Source: Deinococcus multiflagellatus (GTDB taxonomy: Bacteria; Deinococcota; Deinococci; Deinococcales; Deinococcaceae). From it: a stretch of 64,000 bases of DNA. The notes beneath the pieces are model-generated. The model saw only the letters and a program-made list of their open reading frames with translations, was not told where the DNA came from and searched no databases. Below are positions 15,337-25,239 of the stretch, one piece after another (position 1 is the first letter of the stretch; each line of letters starts with the position of its first letter). Location of the stretch: positions 68,084-132,083 of the forward strand of contig NZ_JAIQXV010000013.1 of assembly GCF_020166415.1 (NCBI RefSeq), given 5' to 3'. Made by a program: the position numbers and the translations under genes.

Positions 15337-16578
15337 CTACTTCAGGTCCGCCCGGGGTGGCTCGGGCAGGCGCGCCGCAATCAGGGCGCTGGGCAGCAGC
15401 AGGGCGAGGCTGGCCAGCGCCGCCGTGACGGGGCTGGTCACATCGGCCAGGGCGCCCACCAAGAACAGCAGCAGCCCCGCAAAGCCCCAGGAAAAGCCCA
15501 TCATGATCGAGCTGGCCACCGCCACATGCCCCGGCGCGTACTCCTGGGCGGCCACCACGCCCACCGGAATGCTGGCGTTCACAGCGGCCCCCACTATGAA
15601 GGTCAAAGGGTAAAACCACCAGTTGGCCGGACTGGACAGAATGAGTCCCGCAAACAGGGGAATGGTGGTGAGAATGGCGCCGCGCAGCACCGGCACCCGC
15701 CCGTGGCGGTCACTCAGGCGCCCGCCGATGATGCCGCCCACCGCGCTGGCCACGGAATAGACCCCCAGCGTCAGGCCCACCTCGCGCGGACCGTAGCCCC
15801 GGCCCAGCAGGATGAAGGGCAGCATGGCGTTGTAGCCCATGCTGGCCAATGAGCGCAGCACCGCCATGCCCCACAGCCACGCCAGCGGCCCCCGGAAAAT
15901 CCCGGCGTACTCCGCCCATGACACGCGCCGCGCCTTTTGCACCCCCGCCGGGGTGACGGCAAAGGTCAGGGCCGCCACCGCCGCGCCGATCAGGGCGAAC
16001 CAGGGCAGATGCGTGAGGCCCACCCCCGCAAAGACCGGCCCCAGCGCCATGCCGGCCGTGCCCCCGGCACTGAACAGGCTGGCCCACAGGCCCCGTTTGT
16101 CGGGCGGGCTGTGCTGGGCCACATAGGCGGCCCCGGCCGGGTGGAAAAACCCGCTGCCGAAGCCCGCCACCGCCACCAGCAGCACCAGCGCGCCAAACCA
16201 GGGCATGAAGCCCATCAGCGTCAGGCCCAGGCCAGTGAGCAGCGGGCCCAGCGCGGCGGCGTAGCGGCGGTCCAGGCGCTCGCCCAGAATGCCCAGCAGG
16301 GGCTGCAGCACCGAACTGGTCAGCGAATACATGCTGGACAGAAAGGTCACGGCGGCGATACTCACGCCGTATTTGGCCTGCAGGGCCGGGGTCAGCGGGG
16401 TCAGCATGGCGCCGTAGGCGTCGTTGATGAAGTGCCCGGCGGTGACCGCCAGCGCAATGGCGGTGGCGTGGCCGGTGGTGGCGAGGCGGGCCTGCATGGC
16501 GGCCAGGGTACGCCTGTTGTCTGGAGACTGTCCGGTCTGCCGGGCCAGCCCCTCTCCTTGCTGGCCGTCTTCAGACAT
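15337..16578 (-). CDS. MFS transporter, Fsr (fosmidomycin-resistance) family
   Basis: Twelve-helix inner-membrane exporter of 413 residues. GHFINDAYGAMLTPLTPALQ and SSMYSLTSSVLQPLLG match the signature of the Fsr/FsmR branch of the major facilitator superfamily, and GRLSDRHGRVPVL is the cytoplasmic loop motif. Residues 1-33 form a polar N-terminal tail. ATG 16578 is used; an ATG at 16494 would remove most of that tail. It is divergent from the next gene, and a palindromic operator-like site sits between them, suggesting shared regulation. The natural substrate is unknown. Confidence 0.87.
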   Translation of the reverse strand: MSEDGQQGEGLARQTGQSPDNRRTLAAMQARLATTGHATAIALAVTAGHFINDAYGAMLTPLTPALQAKYGVSIAAVTFLSSMYSLTSSVLQPLLGILGERLDRRYAAALGPLLTGLGLTLMGFMPWFGALVLLVAVAGFGSGFFHPAGAAYVAQHSPPDKRGLWASLFSAGGTAGMALGPVFAGVGLTHLPWFALIGAAVAALTFAVTPAGVQKARRVSWAEYAGIFRGPLAWLWGMAVLRSLASMGYNAMLPFILLGRGYGPREVGLTLGVYSVASAVGGIIGGRLSDRHGRVPVLRGAILTTIPLFAGLILSSPANWWFYPLTFIVGAAVNASIPVGVVAAQEYAPGHVAVASSIMMGFSWGFAGLLLFLVGALADVTSPVTAALASLALLLPSALIAARLPEPPRADLK

Positions 16579-16590
16579 CCGTCAGGTGAC

Positions 16591-16610
16591 CTGTCACAGG
16601 AATGTGACAG
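16591..16610. promoter_or_regulatory. Operator-like palindrome between divergent genes
   Basis: CTGTCACA-GGAA-TGTGACAG is a perfect 8-bp inverted repeat with a 4-bp centre. It lies in the 64-bp gap between the MFS gene and the divergent PRTase-like gene, 12 bp from the MFS start. The shape fits a dimeric repressor or a CRP/FNR-type regulator (TGTGA half site). Confidence 0.6.
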
Positions 16611-16630
16611 TTGTGCAAGACCGCCCGCCT

Positions 16631-16636
16631 TAAGCT
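16631..16636 (+). promoter_or_regulatory. -10 element, leaderless PRTase-like gene
   Basis: TAAGCT 6 nt upstream of ATG 16643. The operator-like palindrome would overlap the upstream promoter region. Confidence 0.55.
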
Positions 16637-16642
16637 CGGGCC

Positions 16643-17149
16643 ATGCCCGCCGTGTTCCGTGACGCCATCGCCAGTGCCCTGCCCAGCGCGGACGGGGTGC
16701 GTGCCCGGCTGCTGGATCTGCCCGGCGTGGCGGTGCAGGCCCTGGCGGAGTATTTCAGCGCCCGCCTACCCGAGGTAGACGTGCTGGTGGCCCTGCCCGG
16801 CGCCGAGGCCCTGGCGGCGGCCACCGCCTCGCTGCGCGGCACGTATCTGGCGCCCTTTGACCCGGTGCTGGGCCTGCACGACCTGCCGGACATGCGCGAC
16901 GTGCGCGGTCGCCCCAGCGCCGCCCTGCTGACCCCCGAACTTACCGACGGCTCGGCGGAACTGCAGGCCCTGCTGCACGCCGAGCACCTGGGCTGGCGGG
17001 TGCAGGCCCTGGCGGCGGCCGTGGAGCGCACCAACGGCCTGGGCCGCGCCCGGCTGGAGTTTCAGGGCGTGCCCCTGCTGGTGCCGGTCCTGCTGGCCGA
17101 TACCCCCGGCGGGCTGGTGTTCGAGCGCCGCATTCCGCAGCCGGAGTAA
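16643..17149 (+). CDS. Phosphoribosyltransferase-fold protein
   Basis: 168 residues. The layout, VDVLVALPGAEALAAATASL then a hydrophobic strand with LLTPELTDGSAELQALLHA in the position of the PRPP loop and a terminal VPLLVPVLL, resembles type I phosphoribosyltransferases such as Apt or Xpt. The PRPP loop lacks the usual two acidic residues followed by TGGT, so activity is doubtful and a regulatory or binding role is possible. Leaderless start. A terminator follows within 20 nt, so it is monocistronic. Confidence 0.65.
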   Translation: MPAVFRDAIASALPSADGVRARLLDLPGVAVQALAEYFSARLPEVDVLVALPGAEALAAATASLRGTYLAPFDPVLGLHDLPDMRDVRGRPSAALLTPELTDGSAELQALLHAEHLGWRVQALAAAVERTNGLGRARLEFQGVPLLVPVLLADTPGGLVFERRIPQPE

Positions 17150-17167
17150 TTGAGCGGCAGTCTATGT

Positions 17168-17191
17168 GGGGCCTGGTAAGGGCCCCCTTTT
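17168..17191 (+). terminator. Intrinsic terminator after the PRTase-like gene
   Basis: GGGGCC (17168-17173) pairs with GGCCCC (17181-17186) and is followed by CTTTT. Confidence 0.75.
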
Positions 17192-17282
17192 GCTGTGCCC
17201 GGCCCGCCTGCACCGCAGCCACACCGACCGGGACACCGGGGTTCAATGAGCGGGAGGCCCGTCTAGGACTGCCTCCCCGGGT

Positions 17283-17822
17283 TCACTCTCCGCCCTGGTG
17301 GTCCGGCCTCCCCTGGGCGTAGGCCCGCAGCGCCGCTTCCTCGGCGGGGATGCGCAGGCCCAGCAGCAGGGCCGCGTTCAGCAGGGTAAAGGCCAGGGCG
17401 GTGCGCCACGCGCCCACCGCCAGCGGGGCCGCCGCCAGCTCCAGGGCCACCACCGCGTAGTTGGGGTGCTTCAGGTAACGAAAGGGCCCGCCCGTGACCC
17501 GCTGCCCCCCCGGCACAATCAGGATGCGGGTGTTCCAGTAGCGCCCCAGGGTGCGAATCACCCAGTAGCGCAGCGGCTGGGCCAGCAGCAGCAGCCCCAG
17601 GGCCGGCCAGCTGACGCGCGCACCGGGGCGGCGGCCCTCCAGCAGCGTGCCCAGCAGCCAGGCCGGGTGCAGCACAAAAAACAGGGGGTAATGCGCCTGC
17701 CCGTATTCCACCGCGCCCCGCTCGTGGGCCCAGCGTTCGTTGGCGCGGGCCACCCGCAGTTCCAGCAGGCGCTGCGCGACCAGGGCGCCCACCAGCAGCG
17801 GCGCGGCCAAGCGGGCCTTCAC
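17283..17822 (-). CDS. Isoprenylcysteine carboxyl methyltransferase family membrane protein
   Basis: Integral membrane methyltransferase of 179 residues with about four membrane segments. The SAM-binding region GPFRYLKHPNYAVVALELAA and the preceding RYWNTRILIVPGG match the ICMT/YpbQ family. In bacteria the substrates are usually isoprenoid or polyketide lipids rather than prenylated proteins. The GTG start overlaps the meaB stop (GTGA), so it is co-expressed with meaB, an association without an obvious pathway link. Confidence 0.8.
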   Translation of the reverse strand: MKARLAAPLLVGALVAQRLLELRVARANERWAHERGAVEYGQAHYPLFFVLHPAWLLGTLLEGRRPGARVSWPALGLLLLAQPLRYWVIRTLGRYWNTRILIVPGGQRVTGGPFRYLKHPNYAVVALELAAAPLAVGAWRTALAFTLLNAALLLGLRIPAEEAALRAYAQGRPDHQGGE

Positions 17823-18769
17823 CGGGCCCCCAGCAGGTCGTCGGCGGCCTGCTCGGCGTCCAGTTCGCCCTGGGCCACCCGCTGGTACAGGTCGCGGCCC
17901 TGGGCGCGGGCGCGGCGCAGCAGGCGTTCTTGCACCAGCGTGCGCACCTCGTATTCGGCGCGGGCTTCACGGCGGGCCAGCAGCCCGGCTTCCCCCAGGT
18001 GGGCGCGGTGGGCCTCCACGGCGGCAATCACGGCGTCTATCCCCTCGCCCTTGGCCGCAATGGTCTTGCGGATGGGCGCAAACCAGGTGTGCTCATCGTG
18101 GGCGCCCAGGCCCTGCGCGGCCATCAGCTCGCGCACGGTGCGGTCGGCGCCGGGCAGGTCGGCCTTGTTCACGGCGATCACATCGGCAATTTCCATGATG
18201 CCCGCCTTGAAGGCCTGCACGCCGTCGCCGCCCGCCGGGGTCAGCACCAGCAGGGTGTGGTCGCAGGCGGCGGCGATGTCCACCTCACTCTGGCCCACGC
18301 CCACCGTTTCCAGAATCACCCAGTCGAAACCCGCGCCTTCCATCAGGGCCAGCACGCCCGGGGTGCGCTCCGAGAGGCCGCCCAGGGCGCCCCGGCTGGC
18401 CAGCGAGCGCACGAACACCCCGGGGTCGGCGTGGTGGCGCAGCATGCGAATGCGGTCGCCCAGAATCGCCCCGCCGCTGTAGGGGCTGCTGGGGTCCACC
18501 GCCAGCACCGCCACCCGCTGCCCCCGGGCACGCAGGGCGGCGATCAGGGCGTCCACCAGGGTACTTTTGCCGCTGCCAGGGCTGCCAGTCACGCCCAGCA
18601 CCACGGCGCGCTCACCCCGCGCGGCCCGCTGCCGGGCGGCGCGCAGCAGGGGCCGGGCGCCGTCCAGTCCCGCCTCGGCCAGGGTGACGGCGCGGGCCAG
18701 GGCGCGCAGGTCCCCGGCGCGGTAGCGCTCTAGCAGCGGGCCCGTGGGCGGGGCAGAAGGAGCGCTCAC
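17819..18769 (-). CDS. meaB: MeaB, G-protein chaperone of methylmalonyl-CoA mutase
   Basis: GTPase that protects and reloads B12-dependent methylmalonyl-CoA mutase; 316 residues. Walker A GSPGSGKS at residues 62-69, VDPSSPYSGGAILGDRIRM, the ETVGVGQSEVDIA switch II region and the NKAD base-recognition motif are present. A C-terminal helical dimerisation arm follows. The mutase genes are not in this window, but the epimerase is at 50082. The GTG at 18769 overlaps the TGA of a 13-codon mini-ORF. Confidence 0.93.
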   Translation of the reverse strand: MSAPSAPPTGPLLERYRAGDLRALARAVTLAEAGLDGARPLLRAARQRAARGERAVVLGVTGSPGSGKSTLVDALIAALRARGQRVAVLAVDPSSPYSGGAILGDRIRMLRHHADPGVFVRSLASRGALGGLSERTPGVLALMEGAGFDWVILETVGVGQSEVDIAAACDHTLLVLTPAGGDGVQAFKAGIMEIADVIAVNKADLPGADRTVRELMAAQGLGAHDEHTWFAPIRKTIAAKGEGIDAVIAAVEAHRAHLGEAGLLARREARAEYEVRTLVQERLLRRARAQGRDLYQRVAQGELDAEQAADDLLGAR

Positions 18770-18807
18770 GGGCGCCCCCGGTCAGGGAACGGAGGGTGAG
18801 GGTGCAT
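18766..18807 (-). CDS. Mini-ORF coupled to meaB (13 aa)
   Basis: ATG 18807 opens a frame encoding MHPHPPFPDRGRP. The TGA overlaps the meaB GTG as GTGA. The ATG is 10 nt from a TAGGGT -10, so the 5' leader would be only a few bases. Likely a translation-loading cistron. Confidence 0.45.
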   Translation of the reverse strand: MHPHPPFPDRGRP

Positions 18808-18817
18808 GTCGGGCCTC

Positions 18818-18823
18818 ACCCTA
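18818..18823 (-). promoter_or_regulatory. -10 element upstream of meaB mini-ORF
   Basis: TAGGGT on the minus strand, 10 nt upstream of ATG 18807. Confidence 0.5.
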
Positions 18824-18849
18824 GCGCACCAGCCGGGCCGCGCCCCCCC

Positions 18850-19012
18850 TCATACGAACTGCCGTCCATTTCCGGAACACCCAGAAAAGAACTGGATGTT
18901 CCTTCAATTCCCGGAGATTCGTCCTTTTTCCTTCTCTGCTTCGCAGCTCTGCGCGTCCCTCCGGTCGGAAAAACGCCGCCACACGTGACGGCGTTTTTCG
19001 GAAGTCGTATCA
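18850..19012 (+). repeat. MITE-like element, family B copy 2
   Basis: 163 bp bounded by TCATACGAACT and AGTCGTATCA, which are inverted repeats of each other. The core TCTGCGCGTCCCTCCGGTCGG is shared with the other copies. The right terminus contains the TGA stop codon (19010-19012, minus strand) of the nitronate monooxygenase-like gene and its terminator hairpin. This is the cleanest copy in the window. Confidence 0.8.
18969..18998 (-). terminator. Terminator carried by family B element
   Basis: AAAAACGCCG (18969-18978) pairs with CGGCGTTTTT (18989-18998). A T tract is present on either strand, so it can act in both directions. It lies 12 nt after the stop of the minus-strand gene. Confidence 0.85.
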
Positions 19013-20449
19013 GCTGCCCAGCAAGCGCAGCACGTCTGCCGCGCGGTACCCGGGGGCCCAGTCTCGCAGGGCGCCCAGGTCGTCGCCGCTGGTCAGCAGC
19101 CCTGGCTCGGGCTGGGCGCCGCGCCCCACCTGGGCGTAGCCGGCGTCGGCCAGCAGGGCGTTACACAGGCACTTGCGGCCCTGGGTGCTGGCCGCCTCGC
19201 CGCCTTTGGCCACATAGGCCGCCACCGGCTCGGCGGGGCAGCGCCAGCCCACGCCGCCCTGCTCCGTGCGGTAGGCCTCGCGCAGGTAGCCCAGATCGCA
19301 CACCCGGGTGCGGGCGGCGTAGACCTCGGGCTGGGCCAGGGTGCCGGGCAGCGCCACCACCTTGAAGGGAAAGCCGGTGGGCGAGGCCTGCGGGTCGGTG
19401 AACACCGCCAGCGGCCCCTGGGCGGCGCGCGCCAGCACGTCTGCCTTCAGGTCGGCGCGCAGGCCAGATTCCTGGGCAAAGGCAAAGAGGGTGCCCACCT
19501 GAATGCCTGTCGCCCCAGCGGCCAGTGCCGCCTGCAGCCCTGCGGCCGTACCGTAGCCCCCCGCCAGCCAGAAGGGCAGCCCCAGCGCGCGCATGGCGCC
19601 CAGGTCGGCGGCGTCGCGCTCCCCGTAGACCGGCTGGCCCTGGCCGTCCAGGGTCAGGGGACCGCGCGGCGGCGCGTTGTGCCCGCCCGCCGAGGGCCCC
19701 TCCACGATGAAGCCCTGCACCGCCCCACTGGCCTTTTTCGCCAGCACCCCCGCCAGCACATGCGAGGACACCACCGGGTAAAACCGGGGCCGCGCCAGGG
19801 GCACGCGGGGCAGCCCGAGGTCGGCCGGATCAAAGGTGAGGGGCAGGGCCTCGCCGCCCCTGACGTCCAGCCGCAGCGTGGCCGGCTGCCCGGCGGCCAG
19901 GGCGTCCAGAATGCCTGGGATGTCACGGGGAATTCCGGCGCCCATGATCACGGTGTCCACCCCCGCCAGCAGGGCGCCGTACAGAGCAGGCAGGGTGTGC
20001 AGTTGCAGCTTGGTCAGCAGGTTCAGGCCCACCGGCTGCGCGTGCCCCTCGCGGGCCAGGGCCACCTCGGCGTAGGCGCCCAGCAGGGTCATCTCCCAGG
20101 CGTCGCGGTAGCGGCCAGCCGACGGCAGCGGCAGGCGGGCATAGGGTTCGCCGGGCGCCCGGCCCCCCGGGCGGAAAAACCGCCCCAGGCACGCCTGCAC
20201 CAGCAAGGGGTTGGGAAAGGTGGCCAGCACGCGGCGCAGATGCCCGCCGGGGTCGCCGTCCTGCAAGCGGCGCAGCAGCACCGTGTCAATGCCGGTGCCG
20301 GACACCACGCCCAGCCCGCCGTGCTGCGACACGGTGCGGGCCAGCTGCCAATCGGACACGGCGATGCCCATGCCGCCCTGAATGATGCGGGGCAGGGGCG
20401 CGGGAACAGGAAGCGCAGGAGCGGCGGCGGAGGCAGGCAGGGTGGTCAT
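19010..20449 (-). CDS. Nitronate monooxygenase-like (2-nitropropane dioxygenase) flavoprotein
   Basis: FMN-dependent TIM-barrel enzyme of 479 residues, longer than classical nitronate monooxygenases. The N-terminal RIIQGGMGIAVS, the FIVEGPSAGGHNAP segment with the active-site His, and the flavin phosphate region LAGGYGTAAGLQAALAAGATGIQVGT are typical. The C-terminal extension contains KCLCNALLADAGYAQ, found in long NMO and PfaD-like proteins; the exact substrate is uncertain. ATG 20449 has AAAGGAAC just upstream. The stop codon is in a family B terminal repeat. Confidence 0.85.
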   Translation of the reverse strand: MTTLPASAAAPALPVPAPLPRIIQGGMGIAVSDWQLARTVSQHGGLGVVSGTGIDTVLLRRLQDGDPGGHLRRVLATFPNPLLVQACLGRFFRPGGRAPGEPYARLPLPSAGRYRDAWEMTLLGAYAEVALAREGHAQPVGLNLLTKLQLHTLPALYGALLAGVDTVIMGAGIPRDIPGILDALAAGQPATLRLDVRGGEALPLTFDPADLGLPRVPLARPRFYPVVSSHVLAGVLAKKASGAVQGFIVEGPSAGGHNAPPRGPLTLDGQGQPVYGERDAADLGAMRALGLPFWLAGGYGTAAGLQAALAAGATGIQVGTLFAFAQESGLRADLKADVLARAAQGPLAVFTDPQASPTGFPFKVVALPGTLAQPEVYAARTRVCDLGYLREAYRTEQGGVGWRCPAEPVAAYVAKGGEAASTQGRKCLCNALLADAGYAQVGRGAQPEPGLLTSGDDLGALRDWAPGYRAADVLRLLGS

Positions 20450-20654
20450 GGTCGTTCCTTTCGCTGCGGGCCGGTCCAGGGGATGCGGCGGCCCACCCGC
20501 CCACCCCACGCCGCAGCGCACACCCCCAGCCTGCGCGAGGCCCACGGCGGGTCCCCACGATCTGGGACGCCATGCAGGATTGAACCGCATCCCAAAGGGG
20601 CGGCGCCGTAGCCTTCCCCAGCACGGGGGCAGGCCACGGCGCGGCGGGCCGGAC

Positions 20655-21373
20655 TCAGGGCGCCTGGCCCAGCACGTCGTCGGCTTCGGTGGCTTCCAGC
20701 AGGTTTTCCAGGTGGGCGTCGTCGTTGAAGCCCAGCAGCATGCCGCTGCCCTCGCCCAGCAGCACCCGGGTAATAGAGGTGTTGGACACGCTCAGGCGGG
20801 CCCAGGCGTTGGCGGGCACGCCGCCCAGGGCCAGCCCCACCGCCACGCGCACCACGCCGCCGTGGGTAAAGACCAGCACCCGCCCGCCGGGGTGGCGGGC
20901 CCGCAATGCCCCAAAGGCCGCGCCGCTGCGGGCATACAGGTCTTCCATGCTCTCACCGCCGGGGCGCCGGGTGCTCCAGGGTTCGGTAGAGAGGGCTTGC
21001 AGGTAGGCCGGGTAACGCGCCCGAATCTCGGTGATCACCAGCCCCGACAGTTCGCCCACGTCAATCTCGCGCAGCCCTGGGTGCGTCTGCGGCGCCGGGG
21101 CCCCGTCCAGGCGCTCGGCCACGATCTCGGCGGTGCGCGAGGCCCGCTGCAGGTCGCTGGTGTACACCGCGTCGAAGGTCTGGCCGGTCAGGCGCTCAGC
21201 GAGGCTGGCGGCCTGCAGAATGCCAATGTGGCTCAGGGGCACGTCCGCCTGCCCCTGGTAGCGGCCATCGGCATTCCAGGTGCTCTCGCCGTGGCGCACC
21301 ACCCAGAACTCGGTGGCGCTGGCGCGGTCGGGGGCCGCAAACCCGGTGGGGGCCAGTTTGGCCGGTCGCTGGG

Positions 21374-21374
<1 letters not shown>
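20655..21374 (-). CDS. Histidine phosphatase family protein (PGAM-like)
   Basis: Cytoplasmic phosphohydrolase of about 240 residues; the catalytic phospho-accepting His is in VVRHGESTWNADGRYQG (RHG at about residues 28-30). The second catalytic region VLVFTHGGVVR and the acidic residue in LREIDVGELSG complete the active site. The proposed start is a TTG that overlaps the purM stop (TTGA; the frame opens at 21377), so the first about 20 polar residues may not be translated. Linked to purM as a two-gene operon; CobC-type or generic sugar-phosphate phosphatase roles are possible. Confidence 0.85.
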
Positions 21375-22429
<1,055 letters not shown>

Positions 22430-22475
22430 GAGCCTCCTGCCGTGCCTCGGTGAGCCGCGACACGTTCTGCCGCCC

Positions 22476-22481
22476 AGTCTA
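22476..22481 (-). promoter_or_regulatory. -10 element of purM
   Basis: TAGACT on the minus strand about 46 nt upstream of the purM ATG, leaving a leader with a Shine-Dalgarno sequence. Confidence 0.5.
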
Positions 22482-22687
22482 CCAGGGGCGCCCAGCCGGG
22501 GCGAAGGAGGGGTCCGGGGATGTCTGTGGTGCCCTCGGGGCCGGCATGAGAGGGGCGGCCGATGCCAGCCTGGGGCGTGGTGCCTCTGGCTTTCTGGATT
22601 GCTGCAGACAGCCGGGGCATCTTTTGCTTCCGTTGTGAGACGGCCAGCTGCCCACCACGATCATCCCCTGGGACAGCGGCGAGGCGC

Positions 22688-23443
<756 letters not shown>

Positions 23444-23452
23444 CGAAGGGAC

Positions 23453-23458
23453 AGTGTA
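23453..23458 (-). promoter_or_regulatory. -10 element of the VTT-domain gene
   Basis: TACACT on the minus strand, 9 nt before ATG 23443. Confidence 0.55.
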
Positions 23459-23600
23459 GAGTCCCCTGCGGTGAATTTCGTCCTCAAAAAGTGAGGCGGT
23501 TACGGGCAGGGAGACAGGGCAGTGGAGCAAGAGACGGGCGACGGTTCCAGCATGTTGCAGAGGCGGGCGTCTGACCTCAGCCACCGTGAGCAGAACCTGG

Positions 23601-24395
23601 TCAAGGCAGTGGCAGGCACAGGCCGTCGTGGGCGTAACGCCAGCCGGCGGGCAGCAGGGCCGGGTCGCGCACGTCCACCCCATGCGACGGGTGGCTGAGC
23701 ACCACCCGCCGCGCCGAATGCGCCCACGGGAGGGGGCCAGGGCCTCGCGCACGTCGTATACGCTGCGCCGGGTGTGGGGCTGGGCGGATTCATCGGCAAA
23801 AGGTGTGCTCAGGACCAGCAGGTCCAGGCCGGCCAGCCAGCGGGCGGCCACCTCGTCCGGCACGTCAATGGCGTCCGTCACCAAGGCGGCAGCCCAGCCG
23901 GGGCCGTCCAGCCGGAGGGTGTGGCTCTGGCCGTTGGCCCCGTGCGGCACCCCAAAGGCGCTCACCCGCACCGGGCCCCCACCCACACCCCCTCCTCCGG
24001 CCACGCCTGCACGGGCGAGCGCACCCGGAAGGCGGAGCCAAAGCGCCCCCGCAGCGCGGGAATCACGCTGGCCGGGGCAGACACTGGCAGGGTGCCCCCC
24101 CGTAGCGCACGTCGTCCAGCAGGTCGCCCAGGCCCAGCACATGGTCGTTGTGGGCGTGCGGCAGCAGCACCGTGTCCGGCACCAGGGGGCGTTCCAGGCC
24201 GGCCAGCGCCGCGTGCGTGTCGGGTCCGGCGTCCAGCAGCGCCGTCGGCGGCCCCACACGCAGCAGGGTCGCGGTACGGCAGCGGTTGATACCGGTCTGG
24301 CGGGCTTCGGTACACACTGCACAGGCGCATCAGAAGCGCGGCACGCCCTTGCTGTCCCCGGTGCCCAGCAGGGTCAGCGAGGCGCCCAGGCTCAC
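23601..24395 (-). pseudogene. Decayed MBL-fold phosphodiesterase (PhnP-like)
   Basis: A metallo-beta-lactamase-fold gene can be read from GTG 24395 (GTGA overlap with the trpC stop) to TGA 23601, but only across several breaks. The start reads VSLGASLTLLGTGDSKGVPRF, then an in-frame TGA (24330-24332) where Trp is expected, then CACAVCTEARQTGINRCRTA. The metal site LPHAHNDHVLGLGDLLDD is intact in that frame. A G7 tract (24095-24101) then shifts the frame, a second shift occurs near 23965-23990, and a third near 23740 before the closing SHPSHGVDVRDPALLPAGWR. One nonsense and about three frameshifts argue for true decay. PhnP or a related 1,2-cyclic phosphate phosphodiesterase is the likely ancestor. 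Confidence 0.8.
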
Positions 24396-25192
24396 ACCCC
24401 GGCCATCAGGTCGCGCGCGGCGCGTTCCAGGTCGCCGCTGCCCGCCAGGCTGGTGCCCACCAGCACGGCGTCGGCCAGGCCGCGCACGCCAGTGATGTCG
24501 GCCGGGGTGCGGTAGCCACTTTCGGCCACCAGCACGCCTTCAAAGCCTTTCTCGCGGGCCCGGCGGATCAGGCGGGGGCTCACCGCCAGGTCAATGTGCA
24601 GGGTGGTGAGGTCGCGGTTGTTCACCCCGATGATGCGGGCGCCGGTTTCCAGCGCGAGGTCCAGTTCGCGTTCGTCGTGCACTTCCACCAGGGCGTCGAG
24701 CCCCAGATGCTGGGCCTGCGCCAGAAACTCGCCCGTGGCCTCGTGCAGCACGCTCACCATCAGCAGCGCGGCCGAGGCGCCCCAGTCGGCCGCCTCGCGC
24801 AGCATGGCCGGATGCACCACGAAGTCCTTGCGCAGCGCGGGCAGGGCCACGCCGGCCACCACGTCGCGCAGGGCCTGGGCGTCGCCGCTGAAGTGCCGGG
24901 GCTCGGTGAGCACGCTGATGGCCGCCGCGCCGCCAGCTTCGTAGGCCCGCGCCGCCTGCGCCGGGTCCAGGGGCGCAATGGCCCCCTGGCTGGGGCTGGC
25001 CCGCTTGACCTCGGCAATCAGGGCCAGATCGGGGCCGCGCAGGGCCGCCTCGAACCGCCGCGCCGCTGGCCGGGCCGCGCCCAGGACCGGGTCGGCTGCC
25101 CGGTAATCGGCCACCCGCTCGGCCACAATGCGCCCCAGTACCCCCGGCACCCGGGAAAAGTCCAGTTCTGCCCCCACGCCCCCCCCTGTCAT
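24392..25192 (-). CDS. trpC: TrpC, indole-3-glycerol phosphate synthase
   Basis: TIM-barrel enzyme converting CdRP to indole-3-glycerol phosphate in tryptophan synthesis; 266 residues. LIAEVKRASPSQG carries the catalytic Lys, KDFVVHPAMLREA, IGVNNRDLTTLHIDL and LVAESGYRTPADI follow. Other trp genes are not in the window. ATG 25192 is leaderless by position. Divergent from hpt with only 47 bp between the two starts. Confidence 0.95.
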   Translation of the reverse strand: MTGGGVGAELDFSRVPGVLGRIVAERVADYRAADPVLGAARPAARRFEAALRGPDLALIAEVKRASPSQGAIAPLDPAQAARAYEAGGAAAISVLTEPRHFSGDAQALRDVVAGVALPALRKDFVVHPAMLREAADWGASAALLMVSVLHEATGEFLAQAQHLGLDALVEVHDERELDLALETGARIIGVNNRDLTTLHIDLAVSPRLIRRAREKGFEGVLVAESGYRTPADITGVRGLADAVLVGTSLAGSGDLERAARDLMAGV

Positions 25193-25199
25193 GCGGGCG

Positions 25200-25205
25200 A
25201 GGATA
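25200..25205 (-). promoter_or_regulatory. -10 element, leaderless trpC
   Basis: TATCCT on the minus strand, 7 nt before ATG 25192. It is 20 bp from the divergent hpt -10. Confidence 0.65.
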
Positions 25206-25225
25206 GCGCGGGGCGCGCCCCGTGT

Positions 25226-25231
25226 TAGCCT
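25226..25231 (+). promoter_or_regulatory. -10 element of hpt
   Basis: TAGCCT 8 nt before ATG 25240. Confidence 0.6.
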
Positions 25232-25239
25232 GAGCAGGT

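Noticed and set aside
16611..16642. A -35/-10 promoter with TTGTGC as -35 for the gene at 16643
   Set aside because: Spacing to the -10 is only about 13-14 bp; the TAAGCT leaderless element alone is better supported.
20446..20637. A 63-codon ORF whose TGA overlaps the nitronate monooxygenase ATG
   Set aside because: It fits the ATGA overlap pattern but has no -10 near its start and no short leaderless layout, so coincidence is likely.
20450..20654. Possible riboswitch or tRNA (GGTTCAATCC on the minus strand) upstream of the nitronate monooxygenase gene
   Set aside because: No cloverleaf could be built and no known riboswitch core was recognised.
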